Assembly (NCBI RefSeq): GCF_003234795.2
Contig: NZ_CP126268.1
Coordinates: forward strand, 1,736,001-1,800,000
Direction of reading: 5' to 3'
DNA: 64,000 bases
From: Curtobacterium sp. MCLR17_032
Lineage (GTDB): Bacteria > Actinomycetota > Actinomycetes > Actinomycetales > Microbacteriaceae
The notes under the pieces are model-generated. The model was not told the origin of the DNA. It saw nothing but the letters and a program-made list of their open reading frames with translations, and ran no database searches. Made by a program: the position numbers and the translations under genes. How positions within the stretch are numbered: position 1 is the first letter of the stretch; each line of letters opens with the position of its first letter. Below are positions 16,512 to 25,170 of this stretch, piece by piece.

Positions 16512-18040
16512 CGGGGTCGCCGGTCGCGCTCCTCGGTCAGGTGTTCCCGACCCACGCGGGCTTCGCGGACGACCGGGCCGAAGTCGACCGTCCGGCCGTC
16601 GACGACGAAGCGGTCCGGGCCTGCCGGCTCGACGACCGGGTCACCGGTGAGGAACCGTCGGAGCGCCGCCTGCTCCCCGGCGTCGAGCCAGGCCACCGGG
16701 TCGGACGTCGACCGGAAGCCGGCAACGATCGCCAGGTCGACGCCGACCTGCCGCTGCTCGGCGCTCATCGTCGTCTCGATCGACCGGAAGTACGCCACGT
16801 CGGGGTCGACCTGGTACAGCTCGTGCATCCAGAGCCGGGCGAGGGACGCCGTGGCGCCGTTCCGTCCGCCCTCGTGGCTCGGATCGGCGACGCTGCCGGG
16901 CGGTGCCCAGTCGGACGCCGTGTCCGGCCCGACCCGGACGCCGTCGAGGACCCCGACGGACGGCAGCATCGGCGCACCGCAGCCGAGCAGGTACACGTCG
17001 GGCCCGGCGGCGGCACGGAGCCGCTGCAGCGCCTCCCGGTACGCCCGTTCCCGCGGCACGTCCCGGTGTCGGACGCCCGGCAGGGCCCCGGCGTACAGGA
17101 AGTCCAGCTTGAGGTAGCGGAAGCCCCACCCGACGACTGTCCGGACCACGGCGTCCAGGTACGCCTGCACCGCAGGGTGGGTGGTGTCGAGCGCGAAGTA
17201 GTGCGAGTCCCAGTTGTACCCGGCGACCAGCGGACCGCCGCCCGGGTCCTGCACGAGCCAGTCGGGGTGCTCGGCCGCCGTCCGTGACCCGGGCAGGCAG
17301 ATGAGCGGGGCGAGCCAGAGCCCCGGGCGCGACCCCCGAGCCGCGACCGTCGCCGCGGTGGCCGCCATGCCGGACGGGAAGCAGTCGTTCGGCACCCAGT
17401 CGCCGACGATCTCCTCCCACCCGTCGTCGATCTGGACGACGTCCACCGGCAGGTCGCCGAGCCCGGCCGTCGCGTCGGCGATCAGCCCCTCGTCGATGTC
17501 CTCGAAGGACGAGTACCAGCTGCACCAGAGCGTCGACACTGGCGCGGCGGACGGGGTGCCGAGCCGGTCGCGCAGGAGTTCCGCGTAACGGGCGAACACG
17601 GCGGCTTCGGGCCCGACGCCCAGGAACCACCCGTCGCCGTCGTCGGTCTCGACCGTGGCCCAGAGGCCCTTCGCTGCGCCGCCCACCCGCGGGGTGCCGA
17701 GGCCGAGCGCGCCGAGGAGCAGGACCCGGCCGTCGGCCAGCCGCAGCGCGCCGAACCCGTTGCCCTCGTGCCGGTCCGGCGTGTCGTTCGCCGCGTCGTC
17801 CGCCGTGAGCCGTCGCTCCTCGTCGCCCCAGATGCGGAGCGGACTCTCGTCGAGCGGGGCCCAGCCGGTCGGCGACCACGAGTTCCAGCCGCCCCGGTGG
17901 AAGTCCGTCGCCCCGGAGCCGTCCGCGGCGAGCGCGACGTGCACGTCTCCCGGGTCGAGCAGCCATCCCAGCCGGGTCGCGACGACGCCCTCGCCGTCCG
18001 GCACCCCCGAGCCGTCGAAGTGCAGTTGCCTCGTCGCCAT
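16508..18040 (-). CDS. Alpha-galactosidase-like glycoside hydrolase, family GH36
   Basis: A 510-residue cytoplasmic enzyme with no signal peptide. Family features include TLWCSWYSSFEDI, VVQIDDGWEE, the catalytic-nucleophile motif RYLKLDFLYAG (Asp) and the later VRVGPDTASDW, where the acid/base aspartate is expected. GH36 enzymes cleave alpha-1,6-galactose from melibiose and raffinose. It is shorter than the ~700-residue group I enzymes. AAGGA lies eight bases before the ATG at 18040. It sits convergent to the DeoR-type regulator and on the strand of the sugar importer, completing an uptake-and-cleavage set. Confidence 0.85.
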   Translation of the reverse strand: MATRQLHFDGSGVPDGEGVVATRLGWLLDPGDVHVALAADGSGATDFHRGGWNSWSPTGWAPLDESPLRIWGDEERRLTADDAANDTPDRHEGNGFGALRLADGRVLLLGALGLGTPRVGGAAKGLWATVETDDGDGWFLGVGPEAAVFARYAELLRDRLGTPSAAPVSTLWCSWYSSFEDIDEGLIADATAGLGDLPVDVVQIDDGWEEIVGDWVPNDCFPSGMAATAATVAARGSRPGLWLAPLICLPGSRTAAEHPDWLVQDPGGGPLVAGYNWDSHYFALDTTHPAVQAYLDAVVRTVVGWGFRYLKLDFLYAGALPGVRHRDVPRERAYREALQRLRAAAGPDVYLLGCGAPMLPSVGVLDGVRVGPDTASDWAPPGSVADPSHEGGRNGATASLARLWMHELYQVDPDVAYFRSIETTMSAEQRQVGVDLAIVAGFRSTSDPVAWLDAGEQAALRRFLTGDPVVEPAGPDRFVVDGRTVDFGPVVREARVGREHLTEERDRRPR

Positions 18041-18178
18041 GGCCACGGTCCTTCCCTGCACCACGACCTGCGGCGCGCGACGATCGTAGGAGCCGCGGCG
18101 GCCCGGCCGACCGAACCGAGCACCGCGACTGCGCGGCAGCGGTCGGCCGGGCACGACGTCCCGGGGGAGAATGAGCCC

Positions 18179-18397
18179 GTGGACGGTCAGGGACAGCAGC
18201 CGCGGTGGCGGAAGACGTGGTCGATGGTGCAGGTCGGCGTCTTGTCGGCCGCAGTGGTCGGATGCATCGTGCTCCTGCTGACCGGCGACGGCACGCTCGA
18301 CCGGGTCTACGCGGTCGCCCTCGTGTTCTTCGGCATCGCCCTGCTCGGGCACGTCACGTTCCTGGTGCTCACCGCACGCGCCGAACGCCAACGCTGA
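18179..18397 (+). CDS. Small two-helix membrane protein
   Basis: A 72-residue protein with two hydrophobic stretches (VQVGVLSAAVVGCIVLLLTG and VYAVALVFFGIALLGHVTFL) and a basic tail. GTG at 18179 follows a GGGGGAGA ribosome site. No family was recognised. It lies between GH36 (opposite strand) and the antiporter (same strand, 107 bases on), so it may be co-expressed with the antiporter. Confidence 0.55.
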   Translation: MDGQGQQPRWRKTWSMVQVGVLSAAVVGCIVLLLTGDGTLDRVYAVALVFFGIALLGHVTFLVLTARAERQR

Positions 18398-18504
18398 GCG
18401 CAACCGCCGAGCAGCAGCGCTGAGCGGCGGCGCGCTCCGCACGGCGACGCTGCGCGGACGATCCGTACGTGCGCGCATCCGCACCCTGTCAGGCTGGACT
18501 CCCC

Positions 18505-20094
18505 ATGGAACTCATCGCGCCCGAACTCGTCGTCGTGCTCGTGGTCGCGATCGCCGTCGCCACCGCGGTCTCCGGCCGGCTGCGCGTCGCGCCCCCGGTC
18601 CTCCTGCTCGCCTTCGGCGCTGCGATCGCCTTCATCCCGGTGTTCGGCAAGGTGGAGCTGCCGGCCGACGCGGTGCTCCTGCTGTTCCTGCCGGCGCTGC
18701 TCTACTGGGAGAGCCTGACGATCTCGCTCCGGGAGATCCGCGCGAACCTCCGCGGCATCGTCCTGATGGGCACCCTGCTCGTCGTCCTCACCGCCGGCGG
18801 CGTCGCGACCCTGCTGCACCTGCTCGGCATGCCCTGGGGTCCGGCCTGGGTCCTCGGCGCCGCGGTCGCCCCGACGGACGCCACCGCGGTCGGCGCGCTC
18901 ACCCGATCGCTGCCCCGGCGGAACACCACGGTCCTCCGAGCCGAGTCGCTGGTGAACGACGGCACGACCCTCGTCATCTACGGCATCGCCGTCGCGGTGA
19001 CGGCGGGCGAGCAGGAGCTCACCGTCTGGAACGTCTCCGGCATGCTCGTCCTGTCCTACGTGGGCGGGATCGCGGCCGGGTTGCTCACCTCGTGGCTCGG
19101 CATGCTCGTCCTCCGTCGGATCCACGCGGTCGTGCTCGAGAACCTGTTGACGCTGCTCGTGCCGTTCGCCGCCTTCCTGCTGGCCGAGGCGGTCGGCGCC
19201 TCCGGGGTGCTCGCCGTCGTGGTCGCGGGGCTCGTCGTCAGCCAGGTCGCGCCGAAGCTGGACCGCGCCGAGACCCGTCAGCAGGTGCGGTCGTTCTGGT
19301 CCTTCGCGACGTTCCTGCTGAACGGCGCGCTGTTCGTGCTGGTCGGCATCGAGGCGACGATCTCGGTCCGCAACCTCGCCGGCAGCGAGATCGTCGTCGG
19401 CCTCGGTCTGATCGGCGCCGTGTCGGTCGCCGTCGTCGTGCTGCGGTTCGCGTTCCTCAACCTGTCCTGGGGCACGATCCGTCTCGTCACGCTGCGGACG
19501 GGAGGCTCACCCCGCGAAGGACACCGCGACCGGCTGGTCAGTGGGTTGACCGGGTTCCGCGGCGCCGTCTCGCTCGCCGCCGCCGTGGCCGTCCCGCGGG
19601 TGGTCGAGAGCGGTGGGGCGTTCCCGGACCGCGACCTCATCGTGTTCGTCACCGCGGGCGTCGTGGTGGTCACCATCGTCGGGCAGTCGCTCGTGCTGCC
19701 GGCCGTGGTGCGCTGGGCCGCGTTCGACGGCAGCGGTGAGGTGCTCGAGGAGCGCCGGTCGGCGGAGCGCACGGCGATCGAGGCGGCGCTCGACGCCCTG
19801 CCCCGACTCGCCCGGAAGACCGGGGCGGAGTCGGAGATCGTCGACCGGATCCGCGAGGACTACGAGGGTCACCTGGCGCTGGTGAAGGCCGAGGAGAGCG
19901 ACGACGAGGAGCACCCGCTGCTCGTGCAGCGCGGGGCGGCCGTCGAACTCGAGCTCGCCCTCGTCCGGCTCAAGGCGGCGACCGTGCTGCGGCTGCGTGA
20001 CCAGGGCGAGATCGACGACCTGGTCCTGCGCCAGGTCCGGGCCGAGTACGACGCCGAGGAGACCCGCCTCCTCCGCCTCGACGAGCGCGAGTAG
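18505..20094 (+). CDS. Na+/H+ antiporter, CPA1/NhaP type
   Basis: A 529-residue monovalent cation/proton antiporter with about twelve membrane helices and a ~130-residue charged cytoplasmic tail. The ion-binding region is seen as VAPTDATAVGAL and ESLVNDGTTLVIYG, the conserved ND pair of CPA1 exchangers. The tail contains helical, acid-rich segments (AEESDDEEHPLLVQRGAAVEL) typical of YjcE/CPA1 proteins. It would export sodium and help pH control. ATG 18505 is preferred over 18469 because the latter adds a non-hydrophobic leader. Confidence 0.92.
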   Translation: MELIAPELVVVLVVAIAVATAVSGRLRVAPPVLLLAFGAAIAFIPVFGKVELPADAVLLLFLPALLYWESLTISLREIRANLRGIVLMGTLLVVLTAGGVATLLHLLGMPWGPAWVLGAAVAPTDATAVGALTRSLPRRNTTVLRAESLVNDGTTLVIYGIAVAVTAGEQELTVWNVSGMLVLSYVGGIAAGLLTSWLGMLVLRRIHAVVLENLLTLLVPFAAFLLAEAVGASGVLAVVVAGLVVSQVAPKLDRAETRQQVRSFWSFATFLLNGALFVLVGIEATISVRNLAGSEIVVGLGLIGAVSVAVVVLRFAFLNLSWGTIRLVTLRTGGSPREGHRDRLVSGLTGFRGAVSLAAAVAVPRVVESGGAFPDRDLIVFVTAGVVVVTIVGQSLVLPAVVRWAAFDGSGEVLEERRSAERTAIEAALDALPRLARKTGAESEIVDRIREDYEGHLALVKAEESDDEEHPLLVQRGAAVELELALVRLKAATVLRLRDQGEIDDLVLRQVRAEYDAEETRLLRLDERE

Positions 20095-20107
20095 CCGAGC
20101 CCACCGG

Positions 20108-21322
20108 TCACGACACCCCGTTCCCGTCTCGCCGAGCGGTCACGGATCGTCGTTCCCCGGCGGCGAGAGCGACGGTTCGTGACCGGTCGGCGGACGTCGC
20201 CCGCGCACGCCGCGCCCACGCCCGCCACGGCAGCGACGACGCCAGTGCCGCACCGATGACGACCGTGCCGAACCAGGCGACGAGGGTCCCCGGCACCGGT
20301 ACGAGCAGGCTCGTCCAGAGCAGCACGGCGAGCACCCCGAGCACGTACGCGGCCCCCGCCTTGAGGTACCGCAGCCGCCGCAGTCCGGCGGCCTGGTCGA
20401 GGTGCGAGGTCAGCCGGGCGAGGAACATCGCGCCGACGCTGATCGCCGCCGCCCCGACCGCGACCTGCTCGAGCGCGCCGAGTCCGTCCGTCCCGAGCGC
20501 CCCCGAGCCGGACAGCGAGTACACGCCGTCCAGGATCTCGAACAGCATGAACACCACGAGCCCGCGCTCGAACACGACCGTCGACGCGTAGAGGTGGATG
20601 CGCCAGGCGCCACCCGCGGTGCCGATCGAGCCGGTGTCCGAGCCGGCAGCCGGACGTCCCTGCAGTGCCCACCGCGCCAGCCGCTTCGACCCGAGGTACG
20701 CGGCGATCCCGGCGAGCCCGCCGACCAGGACCGGCACGACCTGACCCAGCAGGACGGACGTCGGGCGCCCCTCCGCCGTGGCCGCGACCAGGACGGAGGT
20801 CAGGGTGACGCCGGTCGCTGCGGTGACCAGCGACCAGACGCGCGGCCGGGCGACGGCGGCGAGACGGGCCTCCAGTCGGCCGAGCCAGGACTTGCGGGAC
20901 GCGCGGTCGGTGTTGAAGAGGTACTCGGCGAACACCAGCCAGATGAAGGCCGCTCCGAACGCGGCGAGCGCGGGTCGGACCTCCTGTAGGTGGGCGGCGA
21001 AGGCGCCGGGGGCGAAGACGGCCTCGCCGACGGTGGCGGCGGGGTCCTCGGCGGACCCGACGACGACCGCTGCCGGTGGCAGCAGCAGGCGCATGGTGAG
21101 GACGCCGGCGACGATGCCGAGCGACAGGAACAGCCGTCTGGCGGGGGAGTGCAGGCGGCCGGCGATCCCGGCCATCGGGACCGACGAGTCGGCGGCCATC
21201 GCGATCTCGAGCACCGCGAGGGCGATGAAGGCGACCGCGGCGGCGGGACCGAGGACGACCCAGGCGAGGGCGGCCGCGACGACGGTGAGGGACAGGGGGA
21301 CGGTCAGCAGGGATCTGGCCAT
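20108..21322 (-). CDS. DUF475 (TerC-like) integral membrane protein
   Basis: A 404-residue protein with roughly nine or ten hydrophobic segments. It carries the acidic transmembrane signatures of the DUF475/TerC superfamily: VLEIAMAADSSV, WLVFAEYLFNTDR and FEILDGVYSLSGSGALG. Such proteins are proposed metal-ion transporters or membrane scaffolds. The canonical second Asn-Ala pattern is replaced by Ser-Ser here. It is convergent with the antiporter (13 bases between stops). No tellurite-resistance genes are near. Confidence 0.7.
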   Translation of the reverse strand: MARSLLTVPLSLTVVAAALAWVVLGPAAAVAFIALAVLEIAMAADSSVPMAGIAGRLHSPARRLFLSLGIVAGVLTMRLLLPPAAVVVGSAEDPAATVGEAVFAPGAFAAHLQEVRPALAAFGAAFIWLVFAEYLFNTDRASRKSWLGRLEARLAAVARPRVWSLVTAATGVTLTSVLVAATAEGRPTSVLLGQVVPVLVGGLAGIAAYLGSKRLARWALQGRPAAGSDTGSIGTAGGAWRIHLYASTVVFERGLVVFMLFEILDGVYSLSGSGALGTDGLGALEQVAVGAAAISVGAMFLARLTSHLDQAAGLRRLRYLKAGAAYVLGVLAVLLWTSLLVPVPGTLVAWFGTVVIGAALASSLPWRAWARRARATSADRSRTVALAAGERRSVTARRDGNGVS

Positions 21323-21493
21323 CGCCCCATGGAGCGCTCCCGACCTGCGCCGGTGCTGGGGTGGGCCTGGGCAACGGCCTGGAGGAACGGGCCGGTTCCC
21401 CGGGTCGGGTGACGGCCCGTCCCCCCTTCCGCGGACCGGAGGGGCAGCTGTCGCTGCGTCGGGTCGTCCGACGATCCCGCGGGAGCCCGACGG

Positions 21494-22123
21494 TCAGTGG
21501 AGTGCGCCGTCGTGGAGCGTGAGCACGCGGTCCGCCGACGCCAGGGCGGCCGGGTCGTGGGCCGCGTGGACGACGACGACCCCGCGCTGCGCCTCGGCGG
21601 CGAGCGCGTCGAGCACCAGTCGGAGTGATCGGGCGTCGACGCCGGCGGTCGGTTCGTCGACCAGGAGGACCGGGGCGCGCTGGGCGAGGCCGGTCGCGAC
21701 GAGGGTGCGTTGCCGTTGGCCGCCGGAGAGCTCGGCGAGCGGTCGGTCGGCGAGGTCGGCGAGTTCGAGTCGGTGCAGCTGTTCGTCGACGAGGTCGCGG
21801 TCCCGGCGGCCGAGCGGACGCCACCAGGGGAGGGCGCCCCACCTGCCCATCGTGACTGCGGCGCGCACGGTGAGCGGTGGCCCGGGGTCTGGGACGGTCT
21901 GGGCGACGTGCGCGACCCGGCCCGGTGTGGTGCCGCTGACCCGCCCCTCGGCGGTGGGCAGGGTGCCGGCGACGGCTTCGAGCAGGGTGGACTTGCCTGA
22001 GCCGTTCGCGCCGGCGACGACCGTGACGGTGCCGGCGTCGAAGTGCGCGTCGGTGCGGTGCAGGACGGTCCGGGGGCCGCGGCGGACGGTGACCGCGTGC
22101 AGTCGGACGGGCTCGTGGGGCAT
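21494..22123 (-). CDS. aztA: Zinc ABC transporter ATP-binding protein (AztA type)
   Basis: A 209-residue ABC ATPase. Walker A is GANGSGKST, the signature is LSGGQRQR, and Walker B is VLLVDEPTAGVD followed by the switch histidine in VVHAAHD. The short length and the neighbouring permease, binding protein and AztD-like proteins assign it to a zinc/manganese (cluster A-I) importer. It is divergent from the permease gene, and the 50-base gap between their starts contains a candidate Zur box. Confidence 0.85.
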   Translation of the reverse strand: MPHEPVRLHAVTVRRGPRTVLHRTDAHFDAGTVTVVAGANGSGKSTLLEAVAGTLPTAEGRVSGTTPGRVAHVAQTVPDPGPPLTVRAAVTMGRWGALPWWRPLGRRDRDLVDEQLHRLELADLADRPLAELSGGQRQRTLVATGLAQRAPVLLVDEPTAGVDARSLRLVLDALAAEAQRGVVVVHAAHDPAALASADRVLTLHDGALH

Positions 22124-22143
22124 CTGAGGAGACTATCAGTAAG

Positions 22144-22158
22144 GAGAATCGTTTTCAT
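22144..22158. promoter_or_regulatory. Candidate Zur box between aztA and aztB
   Basis: On the minus strand the site reads TGAAAACGATTCTCC, 11 of 15 matches to the TGATAATGATTATCA-like Zur palindrome by eye. It sits between divergent starts at 22123 and 22174, in the only AT-rich stretch of the locus, overlapping likely -10 sequences for both genes. This predicts repression of both units when zinc is plentiful. Confidence 0.6.
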
Positions 22159-22173
22159 GTAGCGTTCGGGACC

Positions 22174-23088
22174 GTGACCTGGCTGACCGATCCCTTCTCC
22201 GTCGACTTCATGCTCCGAGCCCTCGCCGCCGGGGCGACCGCCGCGGTGCTCTGCGCGGTCGTCGGCACGTGGGTGCTCGTCCGGGGGATGGCGTTCCTCG
22301 GCGAGGCGCTCGCACACGGCATGCTCCCCGGGGTCGCGGTCGCCACACTGACCGGTGTGCCGGCGGTCCTCGGCGCCGCGGTCAGTGCCGGCGTGATGGT
22401 GCTCGGTGTGCAGGCGCTCCGTCGACGTCGCGGGCTGTCGGTCGACACCGCGATCGGACTGCTCTTCGTCGGCATGCTCGCGCTCGGGGTGATCATCGTG
22501 TCCGGGTCGCGCTCCTTCGCCACCGACGTCACCGCGATCCTGTTCGGCGACGTGCTGGCCGTGACCACCACCGACGTCGTCACGCTGACCGTCGCGGCCG
22601 CCGTCGCCCTGGTCGTCACGGGCCTCTTCCACCGGTCCTTCACCGCCACCGCCTTCGACCCGCGGAAGGCCCGCACGCTGGGGCTGCGTCCACGGCTGGC
22701 GGAGGTGGTCCTCGTCGCCCTGGTGACCCTGGCGGTCGTGGCCTCGTACCGCGCCGTCGGCACGCTCCTGGTCGTCGGACTGCTCCTGGCCCCGGCGGCC
22801 ACCGCCCGGGCCTGGACCCGCGGCACCGCCCAGACGATGGTGCTCGGCGCGGTCCTCGGGGTCGCGGCGGTCGCCACCGGGCTCCTCGTCTCGTGGCACG
22901 CCGGCACCGCGGCCGGCGCGAGCATCGCCCTCGTCGCGATCGTCGCCGTGGCCGCCTCGCACGGACTCCGCCGTGCCGTCCAGCTCCTCGTCCCGAACCC
23001 CCGGAAGGAACCATGCATCACCTCCGCACCCACCCTGGCCGGATCGTCGGCCCCGCGTCCCTCGGCGTCGCAGCCACGCTCGTCCTGA
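22174..23088 (+). CDS. aztB: Zinc ABC transporter permease (AztB type)
   Basis: A 304-residue membrane protein of the ABC-3 (ZnuB/TroC) family with about eight helices. Landmarks are VVGTWVLVRGMAFLGEALAHGMLPGVA near the N-terminus and FDPRKARTLGLRPRLAEVV plus ASYRAVGTLLVVGLLLAPAATA toward the end. It starts with GTG at 22174. Its last ~25 codons run through the ribosome site and start of the following lipoprotein gene, an unusually long overlap of 76 bases. The extra tail (PSASQPRSS) is outside the conserved domain. Confidence 0.9.
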   Translation: MTWLTDPFSVDFMLRALAAGATAAVLCAVVGTWVLVRGMAFLGEALAHGMLPGVAVATLTGVPAVLGAAVSAGVMVLGVQALRRRRGLSVDTAIGLLFVGMLALGVIIVSGSRSFATDVTAILFGDVLAVTTTDVVTLTVAAAVALVVTGLFHRSFTATAFDPRKARTLGLRPRLAEVVLVALVTLAVVASYRAVGTLLVVGLLLAPAATARAWTRGTAQTMVLGAVLGVAAVATGLLVSWHAGTAAGASIALVAIVAVAASHGLRRAVQLLVPNPRKEPCITSAPTLAGSSAPRPSASQPRSS

Positions 23089-24224
23089 CCGCCTGCTCCC
23101 CGTCCGGTCCCCCCGGGGCGGAACGCGGTGCGTCGTCGTCCGCGACGGCCGCCCCGCACGGCTTCGTCGCCGGCGCCACCGAAGCCCCGGAACCCCAGCT
23201 CCGGCTCGTCGTGGCGGACACCGACGGGCGGGTCGCGCTGCACGACCTGCTCACGGGGGAGTCCGACGCGCTCGACGCCGTCCCCGCACCGCGGCACGCG
23301 GCGACAGACGGACGCTTCCTCGTCACCAGTGACGGATCCGGCTCCACGATCGTCGACGGCGGCTCGTGGACCGTCGACCACGGTGACCACACGCACTACT
23401 ACGACGCCTCCGCCCGCGTCGTCGGCTCGCTCGACACGGGCGGCCCCCTGGCGGTGGCGTCCTCCGAGACCGTCACGACCGTGGCGTGGCCGGACGCGGC
23501 GACCGCCGTCGCGCTCGACCGAGCCGCACTCGGCCAGGGGGAGGTCCGGCCCACCGCGACCGTCGACGGCGCGGGGGTGCTCCTGCCGCTGGGCACGTCC
23601 CTCGTCGCCGGCGACGCCGAGCGGGACCGCGTCGAGGTGCTCGCCGGTGACGGCCGGTCGACCGGCGTCGGAGCTGACTGCGCCGACCCCTCGGGTGGCA
23701 TCACGACCCGCGTCGGTGCCGTGGTCGGGTGTGCCGACGGTGCCGTCCTCGTGACCGAGGACCCCGACGGCGGCGACCCCGTCGTCGAGACGATCGCCGC
23801 ACCCGCTGGTCTGCCGCGCGCGACCGACTTCGCGAGCCGCACCGGTCGGCCGACGGTCGCCGCCCTCGCCGGGGACACCGGGTACTGGCTCCTCAACACA
23901 CGCGAGCGCACCTGGGAGCACGTCCCGACCGCGCGTCCACTCGTGCAGGTGGTCGCGGTCGACGACGCCGACGAGCACGTCGTCGCCCTCGACACGGACG
24001 GGAGGATCGTGGTCTGGTCCGACGGGCAGCGGCACCGGGTCGAGACCGGACCGCTGGTCACGCCCGCCGCCGACGCCACGCTGCAGCTCGACGCGCAGCG
24101 CGCCTACCTGGCGGACCCGGCGCGGTCCGTCGTGCACGAGATCGACTTCGCCGACGACGTGCGCCTCGCCCGGTCGATCGACGTCCCGGTCCGCCCCGAC
24201 GTCCTCGCCGAGGTCGGCCGGTGA
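23013..24224 (+). CDS. aztD: AztD-like zinc-binding lipoprotein, copy 1
   Basis: A 403-residue exported protein with lipobox LTAC at residue ~30. The body is a repeated beta-strand pattern like a propeller. Likely zinc ligands are in DHGDHTHYYD (residues ~120-130). Paired cysteines, GADCADPSGG and VVGCADGAV, recur in the position where the second copy also has them. AztD proteins are extracytoplasmic metallochaperones that pass zinc to AztC. A GGAAGGAACC ribosome site precedes the ATG. The stop overlaps the next start (GTGA). Confidence 0.75.
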   Translation: MHHLRTHPGRIVGPASLGVAATLVLTACSPSGPPGAERGASSSATAAPHGFVAGATEAPEPQLRLVVADTDGRVALHDLLTGESDALDAVPAPRHAATDGRFLVTSDGSGSTIVDGGSWTVDHGDHTHYYDASARVVGSLDTGGPLAVASSETVTTVAWPDAATAVALDRAALGQGEVRPTATVDGAGVLLPLGTSLVAGDAERDRVEVLAGDGRSTGVGADCADPSGGITTRVGAVVGCADGAVLVTEDPDGGDPVVETIAAPAGLPRATDFASRTGRPTVAALAGDTGYWLLNTRERTWEHVPTARPLVQVVAVDDADEHVVALDTDGRIVVWSDGQRHRVETGPLVTPAADATLQLDAQRAYLADPARSVVHEIDFADDVRLARSIDVPVRPDVLAEVGR

Positions 24225-25144
24225 CCCGGGTCCTGCGCGCCGCCCTCGCCACCGCCGCGGTGCTCGCGACGCTCGGAGCTGCTGGCTGCACCGCCGCCGG
24301 CGGGAGCGACCGACCGCTCGTCGTCGTCACCACGAACATCCTCGGCGACGTCGTCGAGCAGGTGCTCGGCGAGAGCGCGGACGTCGAGGTGCTGATGCCC
24401 GCGGGTGCCGACCCGCACTCGTTCGAGGTCTCCGCCCAGCAGGCCGCGCGGATGCGTTCCGCCGACCTCGTGGTCGAGAACGGTCTGGGGCTCGAGGAGG
24501 GGGTGGCTCGGCACGTCCGGGCAGCCGAGACCGACGGTGCCCGGGTGTTCACCGCCGGGGACGTGATCGACGTGCTCGAGTGGACCACCGAGGACGCCAG
24601 CGGACCGGACCCGCACTTCTGGACCGACCCCGCGCGGATGCGGGCCGTCGTCGACGCACTCGGTACCGAGCTGCACGACGTCCCCGGGCTCGACGACGCC
24701 CGGCTCGGCACGGCGCTGGACGACTACCGCGACGACCTGACCGACCTCGACCAGGACATGACGGCGGCCTTCGCGGCGCTGCCGGAGGACCGCCGGGCAC
24801 TCGTGACGAACCACCACGTCTTCGGCTACCTCGCCGACCGGTTCGACTTCCGCGTCGTCGGAGCGGTGATCCCGAGCGGGACGACGCTGGCGTCCCCGAG
24901 TGCCGCCGACCTCCGTGACCTGGCCACGGCGATCGAGGACGCCGGCGTGCCCACGGTCTTCGTCGACGCCTCGCAACCGGCCCGACTCGCCGAGGTGCTG
25001 GCGGACGAGGCCGACGTCCACGTCCGGATCCGGTCCCTCGCCACCGAGTCGCTCAGCGCCGAGGGTCAGGGTGCCGCGACGTACCTGGAGATGATGCGGT
25101 CGAACACCGCGGCGATCGTCGACGGCCTGTCGGCTCGCAAATGA
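24221..25144 (+). CDS. aztC: Zinc ABC transporter substrate-binding lipoprotein (AztC type)
   Basis: A 307-residue cluster A-I solute-binding protein. It has a signal and lipobox GAAGC at residue ~22. The zinc ligands expected for ZnuA-like proteins are visible: His in GADPHSFEVS, His in PDPHFWTDP, His in TNHHVFGYLADRF and the acidic residue in TVFVDASQP. It lacks the long His-rich loop of ZnuA, as AztC does. GTG at 24221 overlaps the upstream stop, and the gene ends where the second Zur box begins. Confidence 0.9.
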   Translation: MTRVLRAALATAAVLATLGAAGCTAAGGSDRPLVVVTTNILGDVVEQVLGESADVEVLMPAGADPHSFEVSAQQAARMRSADLVVENGLGLEEGVARHVRAAETDGARVFTAGDVIDVLEWTTEDASGPDPHFWTDPARMRAVVDALGTELHDVPGLDDARLGTALDDYRDDLTDLDQDMTAAFAALPEDRRALVTNHHVFGYLADRFDFRVVGAVIPSGTTLASPSAADLRDLATAIEDAGVPTVFVDASQPARLAEVLADEADVHVRIRSLATESLSAEGQGAATYLEMMRSNTAAIVDGLSARK

Positions 25145-25156
25145 GAATGAGAATCA
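25142..25156. promoter_or_regulatory. Second candidate Zur box, upstream of AztD copy 2
   Basis: TGAGAATGAGAATCA matches 12 of 15 positions of the TGATAATGATTATCA consensus by eye. It overlaps the aztC stop codon and is followed by TACAGT (25158-25163), a plausible -10, seven bases before the ATG at 25171. It implies that copy 2 has its own zinc-responsive, nearly leaderless promoter in addition to readthrough from aztBDC. Confidence 0.65.
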
Positions 25157-25170
25157 ATACAGTGTCGACC

